From Rufibacter ruber (GTDB lineage: Bacteria; Bacteroidota; Bacteroidia; Cytophagales; Hymenobacteraceae): DNA of 64,000 nt. The stretch spans positions 62,001-126,000 of the forward strand of contig NZ_LRMM01000008.1 in NCBI RefSeq assembly GCF_001647275.1. Direction: 5' to 3'. Below, piece after piece: positions 53,601 to 63,524 of this stretch. The notes under the pieces are model-generated. The model did no database searches. It saw nothing but the letters and a program-made list of their open reading frames with translations, and had not been told where the DNA came from. Position 1 is the first letter of the stretch. Each line of letters opens with the position of its first letter. A program made the translations under genes and the position numbers.

Positions 53601-55094
53601 ATGAAAAAGATAACTAAATATACAACTTTTGCCCTAGCAGGCGCACTCTCCCTTTCCGCACTTTCTTGTAATGACTTTCTTGACCGTGAACCTCTAGGCA
53701 GATATACCACAGAAACGTACCCGGCCGGCGGTCTTACCCAATATGTATACGGGATGTATTCAGGTCTTCGGGCTTGGGGCGTACATGCCTTTGCTTTTGT
53801 GGGCATCACCAGTATTACCTCAGATGACGCAGACAAAGGCAGTACCCCTGCTGACGGTGCAGACCAATTGGCCTTAGATAACTTTAACATTCTGCCCAAC
53901 AACGGCCTGATCACTGACTTGTACCGATCCCATTACACAGCAATTAGTAACTGCAATGTAGTATTAGAGCAGGCAGAAGCACAGAAGGCTGCCCTTAGCC
54001 CTGAAGATTATGTAAGATCACAAGCCGAGGCACGGTTTGTGAGAGGGTATCTCTACTTCAACCTGGTAAGAACGTATGGCCGCGTACCACTTGTGGACCG
54101 TGTTTTCAAAGAAGGAGACAACTTTAACATACCGCAATCTTCCGCCGCAGAAGTCTACAATTTCATTGAGCAAGACTTGATGTTCGCTGCCACAAACCTT
54201 CCCCCCACTTGGGGCACCCAATATCCAGGCAGACCCAACAAATGGACTGCCCAGGCTATGCTCGCCAAAGTGTATCTATACCAAAAGAAATGGGGCAGCG
54301 CCTTGACCAGCGCGAAAGCCGTAATGGGGTCTGGTTTATATAACCTAAGTACTCCTTACAACCAGATCTTTACCGAAGCCAAAGAAAACGGCCCAGAGTC
54401 TGTTTTTGAGATTCAGGCGCTGTACACCCGCACAAACCAGTTTGGCACTCAATACGCAGAGGTACAAGGGGTAAGAGGTTCCGGCGAGATGGATTTGGGC
54501 TGGGGCTTTAATGTGCCATCACAGCAACTGGTAAACGCCTATGAGCCCAATGATCCCAGAAGAGATGCTACCATCTTGTTCAGAGGCGAAACCACGCCGT
54601 ATGGCGAGGTGATTCCAGCCTCTGTGCCCAATGAGCGCTATAACCAAAAGGTGTACACAGACCCAAAATTCAGATTGGAAGCCAACAACAGGCATGGCCT
54701 ATGGGTGAACATCCGAATCCTGCGCTATGCAGACGTAGTGCTTATGGCAGCAGAAGCCGCCAATGAGTTAGGAGGCACTGCCAATACAGATGATGCTTTG
54801 GCATATCTGGAAATGGTACGCGCCAGGGCACGCGGGAACAATGCCGCCATTCTGCCAAGAATAACAGAACGTGACCAAGCTGCCCTACGTGACCTTATCA
54901 GACATGAACGCCGTATTGAGCTGGCCATGGAACATGAGCGCTTCTATGACCTGGTGCGCTGGGGAATTGCAGGCCCTGTATTGCGCGCCGCCGGCAAAAA
55001 CTTTGTAACGGGTCGGCATGAACTGATGCCAATTCCGCAAGGCGAAATTGATAAATCAAACGGCGTACTTACCCAAAACCCTAATTATAACTGA
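53601..55094 (+). CDS. SusD/RagB family outer-membrane glycan-binding lipoprotein
   Basis: 497 residues; lipoprotein signal with Cys in 'ALSLSALSCNDFLDREPLG', the canonical SusD start. Helical TPR-like core: 'EARFVRGYLYFNLVRTYGRV', 'FNIPQSSAAEVYNFIEQDL', 'NKWTAQAMLAKVYLYQKKWG' and C-terminal 'LRDLIRHERRIELAMEHERF' with 'DLVRWG'. It acts as the surface lid that captures glycan for the SusC barrel. Cotranscribed with susC. Confidence 0.96.
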   Translation: MKKITKYTTFALAGALSLSALSCNDFLDREPLGRYTTETYPAGGLTQYVYGMYSGLRAWGVHAFAFVGITSITSDDADKGSTPADGADQLALDNFNILPNNGLITDLYRSHYTAISNCNVVLEQAEAQKAALSPEDYVRSQAEARFVRGYLYFNLVRTYGRVPLVDRVFKEGDNFNIPQSSAAEVYNFIEQDLMFAATNLPPTWGTQYPGRPNKWTAQAMLAKVYLYQKKWGSALTSAKAVMGSGLYNLSTPYNQIFTEAKENGPESVFEIQALYTRTNQFGTQYAEVQGVRGSGEMDLGWGFNVPSQQLVNAYEPNDPRRDATILFRGETTPYGEVIPASVPNERYNQKVYTDPKFRLEANNRHGLWVNIRILRYADVVLMAAEAANELGGTANTDDALAYLEMVRARARGNNAAILPRITERDQAALRDLIRHERRIELAMEHERFYDLVRWGIAGPVLRAAGKNFVTGRHELMPIPQGEIDKSNGVLTQNPNYN

Positions 55095-55163
55095 TCTACT
55101 CCCGTAGAGTTCGCCTCTAACTAGTTTCTAAGACTTGACAGATGCTGTTTTTCTGAAGATATG

Positions 55164-55201
55164 GCGTTTTACGCCTGTTTTCAGAAAAACAGCTCAAAAA
55201 C
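55164..55201. repeat. GTTTT/GGCC palindrome family, degenerate copy 12
   Basis: 'GCGTTTTACGCCTGTTTT' opposite 'AAAACAGCTCAAAAAC'; about 70 nt after the susD stop. Confidence 0.45.
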
Positions 55202-55294
55202 ACCTCTTCCAATGAGAGGCTGGGATTGAATTTTCTTTACTCAGCCACTTTAGCCTGGTTCAACGCCAACAACACAAAATTAAAGTCTACCACA

Positions 55295-56920
55295 ATGGGT
55301 TTATTAAAGCGCGTACCCTTGCTGCTTCTTTCAATTTTCTGCATGGGCTACACCCAAGCCTGCAAGGAACAGGAAGACCCTGCCCCTGAACCTCAACCAG
55401 TTGCTCCCTCCTCTACGGCAGGAGATAAAAAGCTGCTGGACCAGGTACAGCGGGAAACATTTAACTATTTCTGGGATTTTGCCCACCCGGCCTCTGGCAT
55501 GGCACGGGAACGGACCACTTCCGGTGATTTGGTCACCAGCGGCGGCTCCGGCTTTGGGGTACAGGCCATCATTGTAGGTGCGCACCGAAACTTCATCACC
55601 AGAACTCAGGCGGTAGACAGATTACTCAAAATCACCAATTTCCTGGCAACAGCTGATAGGTTTCACGGCGTATGGAGCCACTGGATCAACGGCAACACCG
55701 GCAAGGTCATCGCATTCAGCGCCAAAGACAACGGCGGCGATGTTATTGAGACAGCTTTTCTGATGAATGGCCTGCTTACTGCCCGGGCTTACTTTAACGG
55801 TGCAGATGCCAAAGAAACGGAACTCCGTAACAAGATCACCCAACTCTGGGAAACGGTAGAATGGGATTGGTATGCCTCCAGGGGAGACAACAAATTGTAT
55901 TGGCACTGGAGCCCCAACTATGGCTGGGACATGAACATGCCTATTAGTGGCTGGAATGAGGGGTTAATTGCCTATGTTCTGGCGCTTGCATCCCCTACCC
56001 ACCCCATTTCTACAGCTGTTTACCAAAACTCCTGGACCAGAAACGGAAGCTTTGTGAATGGGTCTACCTATGAAGGGTACAGACTCCCGTTAGGACCAGC
56101 TTTTGGTGGCCCTTTGTTCTTTGCACACTACTCCTTCATCAGCTTAGATCCTAGGCAACTGCAGGACCAGTATGCCAATTACTGGAAGCAGAATGTTATT
56201 CATACCCTTATCAACCGCTCTTACAGCATCAATACCGCCCCTAAAAGCTATGGGTACTTTGCCAGCCTCTGGGGGTTGACCGCCTCTGACACTTACAATG
56301 GCTACACGGCCCACAGCCCCACCAATGACAACGGTACTATGACGCCCACCGCCGCCCTGTCTTCCTTCCCCTACACCCCATATTTCTCTATGCAGGTGCT
56401 CCGGTATCTGTACCAGAACTTAGGCAATACCATGATTGGCACCTATGGCCCATATGATGCCTATAACAAGGAAAGGAATTGGGTAGGCACGCAGTATTTG
56501 GCGATAGACCAGGGACCAATAGTGACCATGATTGAGAATTACCGCAGTGGTTTGCTATGGTCTCTTTTCACCAACCTGCCAGAGATACAAGCCGGTTTGG
56601 CAAAAGCCAATATCACCAAGCCCACCCCTGAAACAGGTTTCCCCTACGCGGTACTGGAGGTACAGTCTAACCTGCTGGATTTACTTAAACACCCAGATGC
56701 AGATGCCTATCAGATAGAAGTAGCGGTACATAACAGCCCTGGCCTCACCCTTACGGTTGAGAAAGGAGATGGTACTGTAGTAGAAACAGTTTGGAACAAT
56801 GAAAACAAAGCGAATGGGGTCTATACGGTGAATTTTGGGAAAACTTTGCCGCCCGCCACCTACCGCCTTCGGCTTAAAAACAGCACTTTAGATAAATTCA
56901 TCACAGTTTTCCTGCATTAA
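55295..56920 (+). CDS. GH144-type (Glycoamylase, PF10091) glycoside hydrolase, lipoprotein
   Basis: 541 residues from ATG 55295; an upstream in-frame start at 55226 would put unrelated sequence before the signal peptide. Signal 'LLLLSIFCMGYTQAC' with Cys22 suggests a lipoprotein. The catalytic (alpha/alpha)6 domain (about 50-460) shows 'TFNYFWDFAHPASGMARERT', 'GFGVQAIIVGAHRNFITR', 'HWSPNYGWDMNMPISGWNEG', 'LPLGPAFGGPLFFAHYSF' and 'GLTASDTYNGYTAHSP', shared with the gene at 60302. GH144 members include endo-beta-1,2-glucanases; substrate here is inferred. The last 80 residues are an Ig-like beta domain ('VYTVNFGKTLPPATYRLRL'), which the second copy lacks. Confidence 0.9.
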   Translation: MGLLKRVPLLLLSIFCMGYTQACKEQEDPAPEPQPVAPSSTAGDKKLLDQVQRETFNYFWDFAHPASGMARERTTSGDLVTSGGSGFGVQAIIVGAHRNFITRTQAVDRLLKITNFLATADRFHGVWSHWINGNTGKVIAFSAKDNGGDVIETAFLMNGLLTARAYFNGADAKETELRNKITQLWETVEWDWYASRGDNKLYWHWSPNYGWDMNMPISGWNEGLIAYVLALASPTHPISTAVYQNSWTRNGSFVNGSTYEGYRLPLGPAFGGPLFFAHYSFISLDPRQLQDQYANYWKQNVIHTLINRSYSINTAPKSYGYFASLWGLTASDTYNGYTAHSPTNDNGTMTPTAALSSFPYTPYFSMQVLRYLYQNLGNTMIGTYGPYDAYNKERNWVGTQYLAIDQGPIVTMIENYRSGLLWSLFTNLPEIQAGLAKANITKPTPETGFPYAVLEVQSNLLDLLKHPDADAYQIEVAVHNSPGLTLTVEKGDGTVVETVWNNENKANGVYTVNFGKTLPPATYRLRLKNSTLDKFITVFLH

Positions 56921-56979
56921 CCGGTTTACTGCCAGCATTCAAGTTGATCGTCACACCAGAACAGACAAACTAAAACTAT

Positions 56980-58827
56980 ATGAGACTACCATTACTCCTT
57001 ACCTTCAGAAGACAGGTCATCCCTCTATTCATGGTGTCTGGCCTACTGCTGCTCTTCAGCCATTCCTCTTTGGTAGCGCAAAGCAAACGAGATACTGTTA
57101 ACATTGATTTTGGCAACTCCACCCGCCTTTCTACTGGTACCTGGAATAATGTCACAGATTCTAAGACAGGCTCTGTGAACAATCTAATCAACTACCAAGG
57201 CTTGAATTCCGGAATTACCGTGGCTGTCACAGATGCTTTCAATGACGGGAGCAATACAGCCGGAGCAGCTGCAGATGATAGTCTCAGAATACCGTCTAAT
57301 GCCGCCACTGATAGCTTCTTTGGCAGCAAAAGGGCTGCCGTGGGCGGTTTTGAACCAACTGGGGGTGTGACCTTCTCTAACCTTAGTCCTCAGACGGCTT
57401 ACAGCTTTGCCATTTTCGCCTCAAGGGTAGACACTGGAACCGGCGGTACTAACCGCGAAACCAAGTACACGGTCACTGGTAAGACTACGCAAGTGGTGGC
57501 AATGAACCCTTCTGGGGCTAAAGGCTATTTTGTGCGGGTCAGTAACATGCTCCCCGCTGACAACGGTACTATTACTGTTACCGCTACCACGGGCACCAAC
57601 AATACCAACCCAGATGGCTACTATTACCTGGGGGTAATCAGAATCACATACCTCAATAACGCCACAGTGGGGCCTAAAAGTCTGGCTGTTACTTACCCTA
57701 ATGGCGCCGAGCGGTGGGAAGCAGGCAAACAGGTTTTCATTGGCTGGAACAGCGAAAACATTATCTCTGCCAATCTTGAATACTCCACAGACAATGGCGC
57801 CACCTGGATTCCTATTGCCTCCTCTGTACCTGCCGCCAACAAAAAATACACCTGGACAGTACCAGCCACGGTTTCAACCCAAGCATTGGTAAGGATTACA
57901 GACGCAGATGATGCTAATGTAAAAGATGTCAGCAACCACCCTTTCACCATTAGGCCAGACAACGGCAAAGAGTATAACATAGTAGTTCTGGGCTCTTCTA
58001 CCGCGGCAGGTACAGGTCCTAGCGCCCAAGACAGTGCTTGGGTATGGCGGTACAGAACCTATCTCACCCAAAAAGACACAGACTTCAATGTTATAAACCT
58101 TGCGGTTGGCGGTTACACCACCAGCAGCATCTTACCAACCAACAACCCGCAGAACAACATCACCAAGGCCCTTTCTTACAACCCAGAGGCTATCATTATC
58201 AATATGCCGTCTAATGATGCAGCTGGCAATGTGGCGGTATCAACGCAAATGGCCAATTATACCACCATCGCCGATTTGGCCGCCAATGCCAATGTGCCGT
58301 TGTATGTCACGACCACCCAACCTAGAAACTTCAACGGGGACCAGGTTAAAATCCAGATTCAGGTAGACATGGTGGCTGCCACCCAGAATAAGTTCGGGAA
58401 CAAGACCATTGACTTCTGGACCGGCTTCCCAGATGAGACAAACCAGATGAAAGCCATTTACAACAGCGGTGACGGCGTGCACATGAACAATCTTGCGCAC
58501 CGCATTCTATTTGAGCGGGTGGTGGCCATGAACATAGACCAAGCCATCATATCTCAAAACCCTTTGGGTAGTTCTCAAGAGGCAAACCCGTCTCTGTACA
58601 GAATTTACCCCAACCCTAGCACTGGACAAATTTTCATTCAGCCCAAAGACGGCCACCCCATTCAGAGAGTCACGCTGCATACGCTTACCGGCCAAGTAGC
58701 CTTAGAGATAGGACCAGACAAAAACCTGGGTCTTACAGTTGATGCGTCTGCTCTAACCAAAGGTATGTACCTCTTGCAGATACATACACAGCAGGCTACT
58801 TACACCTCCAGAGTAATCCTTCACTAA
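56980..58827 (+). CDS. SGNH/GDSL-type esterase with galactose-binding-like and T9SS domains
   Basis: 615 residues; signal peptide to 'SLVAQS'. Residues about 30-225 form a galactose-binding-like beta-sandwich ('VNIDFGNSTRLSTGTWNNVT'), about 230-325 an Ig-like domain, and about 330-530 an SGNH hydrolase: block I 'VVLGSSTAAGTG' (candidate Ser340), block II Gly 'NLAVGGYTTSS', block III Asn 'NMPSND', and block V 'DGVHMNN' (Asp498, His501). The C-terminus is a type A T9SS tail ('IYPNPSTGQIF', 'GMYLLQIHT'). Likely a surface or secreted carbohydrate esterase that deacylates the glycan; substrate unknown. Confidence 0.9.
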   Translation: MRLPLLLTFRRQVIPLFMVSGLLLLFSHSSLVAQSKRDTVNIDFGNSTRLSTGTWNNVTDSKTGSVNNLINYQGLNSGITVAVTDAFNDGSNTAGAAADDSLRIPSNAATDSFFGSKRAAVGGFEPTGGVTFSNLSPQTAYSFAIFASRVDTGTGGTNRETKYTVTGKTTQVVAMNPSGAKGYFVRVSNMLPADNGTITVTATTGTNNTNPDGYYYLGVIRITYLNNATVGPKSLAVTYPNGAERWEAGKQVFIGWNSENIISANLEYSTDNGATWIPIASSVPAANKKYTWTVPATVSTQALVRITDADDANVKDVSNHPFTIRPDNGKEYNIVVLGSSTAAGTGPSAQDSAWVWRYRTYLTQKDTDFNVINLAVGGYTTSSILPTNNPQNNITKALSYNPEAIIINMPSNDAAGNVAVSTQMANYTTIADLAANANVPLYVTTTQPRNFNGDQVKIQIQVDMVAATQNKFGNKTIDFWTGFPDETNQMKAIYNSGDGVHMNNLAHRILFERVVAMNIDQAIISQNPLGSSQEANPSLYRIYPNPSTGQIFIQPKDGHPIQRVTLHTLTGQVALEIGPDKNLGLTVDASALTKGMYLLQIHTQQATYTSRVILH

Positions 58828-58887
58828 AACCCATATTACTTTCTTCTCACACTAACTTATTATTCCAAAACATTAAAAAACCTGCTT

Positions 58888-60135
58888 ATGAAACGTTTAT
58901 CTAACCATTGGAGCACCCTGCTAGCGGCACTGGTCCTTTTATGTTTTACCGCCTGCGGCGATGATGACAGCGCACCGGAACCAACTAAATTTGAGTTGAA
59001 GTCTTTGATGGCAGGCACTATTAACCTTAATACGGCAACGGCTGCCACTAATGTGCCAACAGATGCCACCATTAAGGCCACCTTTTCAACCAACGTAGAC
59101 GCTGCTACCGCTACCAACACGGTTGTGACTCTTAAAAAGCAGGGTGAAACCGCCAATGTTCCGGCTATGGTAACTGTTACGGGCATGGAAGTAACGCTAG
59201 CGCCCAATGCAGCACTAACCGCAGGAACAACCTATACACTTAGCATTGGCGCCATTAAATCTTCTGACGGCCAAACAATGGCGGCCATGAGCAAGAACTT
59301 CACTACCGCCGGCACTGCGCCCCTCCCTGGCACGGTGGCCCATTGGTCATTTGACGGGAATACCAATGCCGTGGTGGGGAATTACAATCCATCGGCCAGC
59401 ATTGACATCACCTATGGCCCAGACCGTAAAAACCAGGCCAACAAAGCAGCAGTTTTCAACGGGTCTACTTCTATCATAGAGATTGACAACGGAAGCCAAT
59501 TATTGAATGCCAGCAATTTCACCCTTAGTTTCTGGATGAAGTTGAATTCAGATAATGGCAACAGAGACCATTTTGTGATGGGCCTAGGTGCTTTTCATGG
59601 CTTAGGGATGGAAGTTCCAAAAACTTATGGCCTCTTTAAAGTAGTAGCCCAATATGAATGGGCAGACGGCAGAACAGGTGCCAATGACTTTGTATTTAAC
59701 GGTGACGGAAAAAACAAAGATAACGGGGGCTGGGCAGCCATTGAAACTGAAAAAGATTTAACAAATACCGGTGGGGTAGCTGGACTGCTGAAAGATAAAT
59801 GGGCCCACGTCACGTTTGTTTTCAATAGTGCCACCAAGTCAAGGTTCCTGTATATCAACGGCGAACTCATGGAGAAAGACAACTTTACCTTATTGCCAGA
59901 CGGTGACCTGAAGACGGCCAAAGGCCTTAAATTCAATGGGAACACTGAGGTGCAAAACAAACTGGCGTTTGGGTTTAACCAGGCAAGAGGCGGCATTATG
60001 TGGGCAAATGAACCTTGGGGCGGTTATCAATTCCCAACGGCTAACCATTTCAAAGGAAGCTTAGACGAGATTAGAATATTCCATTCCGCCTTAACCGCAA
60101 CTGAGGTGCAGGCTATGTATAACTCTGAGAAATAA
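58888..60135 (+). CDS. LamG-domain lipoprotein with Big_5-type Ig domain, possible surface glycan-binding protein
   Basis: 415 residues; lipobox 'LLCFTACGDD' (Cys23). Residues about 45-145 are an SbsA/Big_5 Ig-like domain ('TNVPTDATIKATFSTNVDAA', 'NAALTAGTTYTLSIGAIKSS'). Residues about 155-415 are a concanavalin-like LamG_3 domain ('VAHWSFDGNTNAVVGNY', 'NFTLSFWMKLNSDN', 'DKWAHVTFVFN', 'GSLDEIRIFHSAL'). Its place in the locus, between enzymes and after SusC/D, matches the SusE/F-type surface glycan-binding role (inference). A 16-bp palindrome follows. Confidence 0.87.
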   Translation: MKRLSNHWSTLLAALVLLCFTACGDDDSAPEPTKFELKSLMAGTINLNTATAATNVPTDATIKATFSTNVDAATATNTVVTLKKQGETANVPAMVTVTGMEVTLAPNAALTAGTTYTLSIGAIKSSDGQTMAAMSKNFTTAGTAPLPGTVAHWSFDGNTNAVVGNYNPSASIDITYGPDRKNQANKAAVFNGSTSIIEIDNGSQLLNASNFTLSFWMKLNSDNGNRDHFVMGLGAFHGLGMEVPKTYGLFKVVAQYEWADGRTGANDFVFNGDGKNKDNGGWAAIETEKDLTNTGGVAGLLKDKWAHVTFVFNSATKSRFLYINGELMEKDNFTLLPDGDLKTAKGLKFNGNTEVQNKLAFGFNQARGGIMWANEPWGGYQFPTANHFKGSLDEIRIFHSALTATEVQAMYNSEK

Positions 60136-60141
60136 TCAACT

Positions 60142-60197
60142 GCAGCTTTCTGTTTTCAGGTTGTTTTTCCAAAACTAGCCAGAAAACAGAAAGCTGC
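60142..60197. repeat. GTTTT/GGCC palindrome family, copy 13
   Basis: Outer 16-bp perfect stem 60142-60157 with 60182-60197, 6 nt after the stop of the LamG gene. Confidence 0.7.
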
Positions 60198-60301
60198 TTT
60201 TCTACCTCCCCCTACACACGTACCTGTCAACTATACCTTCTTTTTATCCCCCGATTGTGTCTTTCATGCCCAGTCATCAACAACTACCTATTGCCATGCC
60301 C

Positions 60302-61660
60302 ATGAAGAAACTTGCTGCCCTCTTCTTCACTTTTTGTTTATTTCTTCCTGTAGGAGTACAAGCCCAGAAAAAAAGAAATTCTGCCCAAAGCACCGTTTCC
60401 AGACCCCAGAATCTATCAGATGAACAACTGCTGGACCTGGTGCAGAAGCAGACCTTTAAATACTTCTGGGACTTTGGCCACCCCGTAAGTGGCATGGCGC
60501 GCGAGCGCAGCAATACCTCCTTTGACTACGGCAATGAAGTAGTAACCACCGGCGGCACCGGCTTTGGCGTGATGTCCATTATTGTAGCCGCAGAACGCGG
60601 CTGGATTACCCGTCAACAGGCTGCAGAGCGCACCCTTAAAATTGTGAACTTCCTGCAAAAGGCAGACATGTTCCATGGCGTATTCCCGCATTGGCTCAAT
60701 GGCGCAACAGGCAAAGTGATTCGGTTCAGCCCCAAAGATGATGGCGGCGATTTAGTAGAGACATCACTCCTGTTTCAGGGGTTACTGACTTCTAAACAGT
60801 ATTTCACCCAGAACAACCCCATAGAAAACCAGCTCCGCAACAAAATTCAGGGGCTCTGGGATGGCATTGAGTGGAACTGGCACACCCAGGGTGGGCAACA
60901 TGTGCTGTACTGGCACTGGAGCCCCAACAACGGCTGGAGCATGAACCACCAGATCAGAGGCTGGAACGAATGCCTGATTACCTATGTATTGGCCGCTGCA
61001 TCGCCACGCTATTCCATTTCTCCGCAGGTGTACCACCAAGGCTACGCCACCAGCAACCACTTCCGGAATGACCGGGAGTACTACAACATAAAGCTGCCGC
61101 TGGGCTTTGACTACGGCGGGCCTCTGTTCTTCTCGCACTACTCGTTCCTGGGCCTTGACCCCCGCGGTTTAAAAGACAATTACGCAGACTACTGGGAGCA
61201 GAACAAAAACCACACCCTCATCAACCGTGCCTATTGCCTGGACAATCCCAAAAAATACAAAGGCTACGGCCCTAACAGCTGGGGGCTTACCGCCTCAGAC
61301 AGTTACCGCGGCTACGCCGCCCATTCGCCTACTGAAGATTTAGGCGTGATTACCCCTACCGCCGCTCTGTCTGCCTTCCCTTACACGCCAGAATATTCTA
61401 TGCAGGCGCTCAGACATTTCTACAACAACCTGGGTGATAAAATCTGGGGCGAATATGGCTTTGTAGATGCCTTTAGTGAGCACCACAACTGGTACGCCAA
61501 TTCCTACCTGGCCATTGACCAGGGCCCTATCATTGTCATGATTGAGAACTACCGCACCGGTCTGCTCTGGAAGCTCTTCATGGCGAACCCGGATGTGCAG
61601 AACGGCTTGAAGAAGCTGAACTTCAAAAGCGACAAAATCCAGGGGGAGGCAAGTAAATGA
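60302..61660 (+). CDS. GH144-type (Glycoamylase, PF10091) glycoside hydrolase, secreted
   Basis: 452 residues from ATG 60302 ('MKKLAALFFTFCLF' signal peptide ending 'GVQAQ'); ATGs at 60257 and 60296 are possible in the same frame. Nearly the whole protein is the (alpha/alpha)6 catalytic domain, sharing 'KYFWDFGHPVSGMARER', 'HWSPNNGWSMN' and 'GLTASDSYRGYAAHSP' with the gene at 55295, so the two are paralogues. This one is not a lipoprotein and lacks the Ig tail, suggesting different locations: surface for the first, periplasm for this one (inference). The stop overlaps the next start by 4 nt (ATGA). Confidence 0.92.
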   Translation: MKKLAALFFTFCLFLPVGVQAQKKRNSAQSTVSRPQNLSDEQLLDLVQKQTFKYFWDFGHPVSGMARERSNTSFDYGNEVVTTGGTGFGVMSIIVAAERGWITRQQAAERTLKIVNFLQKADMFHGVFPHWLNGATGKVIRFSPKDDGGDLVETSLLFQGLLTSKQYFTQNNPIENQLRNKIQGLWDGIEWNWHTQGGQHVLYWHWSPNNGWSMNHQIRGWNECLITYVLAAASPRYSISPQVYHQGYATSNHFRNDREYYNIKLPLGFDYGGPLFFSHYSFLGLDPRGLKDNYADYWEQNKNHTLINRAYCLDNPKKYKGYGPNSWGLTASDSYRGYAAHSPTEDLGVITPTAALSAFPYTPEYSMQALRHFYNNLGDKIWGEYGFVDAFSEHHNWYANSYLAIDQGPIIVMIENYRTGLLWKLFMANPDVQNGLKKLNFKSDKIQGEASK

Positions 61661-63399
61661 GAAAGACGTTTTTCCTTTTCTTCCTTCTCATAGGGCTTGG
61701 AGCGCAGGCGCAGCAAAAGCAGCAAACCTACTGCAACCCCATGAACCTGGACTACGGCTACACGCCCATCCCTGACTTCACCCAGTCTGGGAAGCACCGC
61801 GCCACCGCAGACCCGGTCATTGTGACTTACAAAGGCGACTACTACCTTTTCTCCACCAACCAGTGGGGCTACTGGTGGAGCAGTGATTTGTACCACTGGA
61901 ATTTTGTCTCTAAGTCGTTCCTGAAGCCGCACCACAAGGTCTATGATGACCTCTGTGCGCCCGCCGTGTTTGTGATGGGTGACACCATGCTGGTTTTCGG
62001 GTCTACGCATGAGAAAAACTTTCCGCTCTGGATGAGCACCAACCCCAAAGGCAACGAGTGGAAGGAAGCCGTGGAGCCGTTTGAGGTAGGTGCCTGGGAC
62101 CCGGCGTTTTTCCTGGATGACGACGGCCGCCTGTACCTCTACTGGGGCAGCAGCAACGTGCACCCGCTCTACGGCATAGAGATAGACCGCAAGTCCTTTA
62201 AACCTAAGGGTGAGAAGAAAGAGCTCATTCACCTGAACCATGAAAAGTTTGGCTGGCAGCGGTTTGGCGAGTACTTAGACAACACCTTTCTGGACCCGTT
62301 CATGGAAGGTGCCTGGGTGACCAAACACAACGGCAAGTATTATCTGCAGTATGGCGCGCCCGGCACTGAGTTCAGCGGCTACGCCGATGGCGTGCAGGTA
62401 AGCGACCACCCATTGGGGCCGTTCAAACCGCAGCCGCACAACCCGTTTGCCTACAAGCCCGGTGGCTTTGCAAGAGGTGCCGGGCACGGCAACACCTTTC
62501 AGGATCAATGGAACAACTGGTGGCACGTGTCTACCATGGTCATCTCGGTGAAGAACAACTTTGAGCGGCGGCTGGGCGTGTGGCCCGCCGGGTTTGACAA
62601 AGACGGGGTGCTGTACAGCAATGCCACCTTCGGGGATTACCCGCACTACCTGCCCAATGGCCCCGCTGACCACCTCAAAAGCCGCTTCACCGGCTGGATG
62701 CTCCTCAACTACAACAAGCCGGTGACCGTATCTTCCACCCTGGCGGCCTACGCACCCAACTACGCGGTAGACGAAAGCATTAAAACCTACTGGAGCGCCG
62801 CCACCGGAAACAAAGGCGAATGGATTCAAACCGATTTAGGTGCTTTGAGCACCGTGAGAGCCATCCAACTCAACTACGCCGACCAGGACGCTGAGTTCCT
62901 GGGCAAACAAACCAACACCTACCACCAATACAAAATCTACCACTCTACAGACGGTAAAAAGTGGAAAATGCTGGTAGACAAAAGCCAGAACAAGACAGAT
63001 GTACCGCATGACTACATAGAGCTGCCCCAGGCTGTGAAAACCCGCTACCTTAAGCTGGAGAACATTCATATGCCCACCGGCAAGTTTGCCATCAGCGGGT
63101 TCAGGGTGTTCGGCAACGGCACGGGCGCCAAGCCTAAGCCAGTGAACAACCTGGTGGTGTTGCGCACTGAGAAAGACAAGCGCAGCGCCTGGCTCAAGTG
63201 GTCACAGTCGCCAGACGCGTATGCCTACAACATTTATGTGGGCATTGCGCCAGACAAGCTCTACAATGCCATCATGGTGCACGGCAGCGGCGAGTACTAC
63301 TTCAAAGGCATGGACAAAGACTTGCCCTACTACTTTCAGATAGAGTCTATCAACGAGAACGGCGTCTCTGAGAGAAGCGCTGTTATTGAGTCAAAATAA
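61657..63399 (+). CDS. GH43-type glycoside hydrolase with discoidin-like and Fn3 domains
   Basis: 580 residues; signal peptide to 'GLGAQAQ'. Five-bladed GH43-like propeller (about 25-340) with the acidic triad visible: Asp52 ('ATADPVIV'), Asp148 ('AWDPAFF') and Glu217 ('FMEGAWV'). An F5/8 type C-like domain follows (about 345-485; 'NYAVDESIKTYWSAATGNKG', 'YLKLENIHM'), then an Fn3-like domain (about 495-580). GH43 members are usually arabinanases or xylosidases; the subfamily was not resolved, so its substrate and fit with a beta-1,2-glucan locus are open. Translationally coupled to the upstream GH144 gene. Confidence 0.88.
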   Translation: MRKTFFLFFLLIGLGAQAQQKQQTYCNPMNLDYGYTPIPDFTQSGKHRATADPVIVTYKGDYYLFSTNQWGYWWSSDLYHWNFVSKSFLKPHHKVYDDLCAPAVFVMGDTMLVFGSTHEKNFPLWMSTNPKGNEWKEAVEPFEVGAWDPAFFLDDDGRLYLYWGSSNVHPLYGIEIDRKSFKPKGEKKELIHLNHEKFGWQRFGEYLDNTFLDPFMEGAWVTKHNGKYYLQYGAPGTEFSGYADGVQVSDHPLGPFKPQPHNPFAYKPGGFARGAGHGNTFQDQWNNWWHVSTMVISVKNNFERRLGVWPAGFDKDGVLYSNATFGDYPHYLPNGPADHLKSRFTGWMLLNYNKPVTVSSTLAAYAPNYAVDESIKTYWSAATGNKGEWIQTDLGALSTVRAIQLNYADQDAEFLGKQTNTYHQYKIYHSTDGKKWKMLVDKSQNKTDVPHDYIELPQAVKTRYLKLENIHMPTGKFAISGFRVFGNGTGAKPKPVNNLVVLRTEKDKRSAWLKWSQSPDAYAYNIYVGIAPDKLYNAIMVHGSGEYYFKGMDKDLPYYFQIESINENGVSERSAVIESK

Positions 63400-63403
63400 C
63401 GTT

Positions 63404-63441
63404 GCGTTTTGGGCCTTTTTTTCAGAAAACAGGCCCAAAAC
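63404..63441. repeat. GTTTT/GGCC palindrome family, copy 14
   Basis: 'GCGTTTTGGGCC' and 'GGCCCAAAAC' arms with a 7-T tract; starts 4 nt after the GH43 stop and may also terminate transcription. Confidence 0.7.
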
Positions 63442-63524
63442 AGAGAAGGCAGCCTTAGCTACAACAGAAAGGGCCACCCTCTTCAAATACCCCTAGCTTA
63501 AAGATTACCCATTACAAAACACGC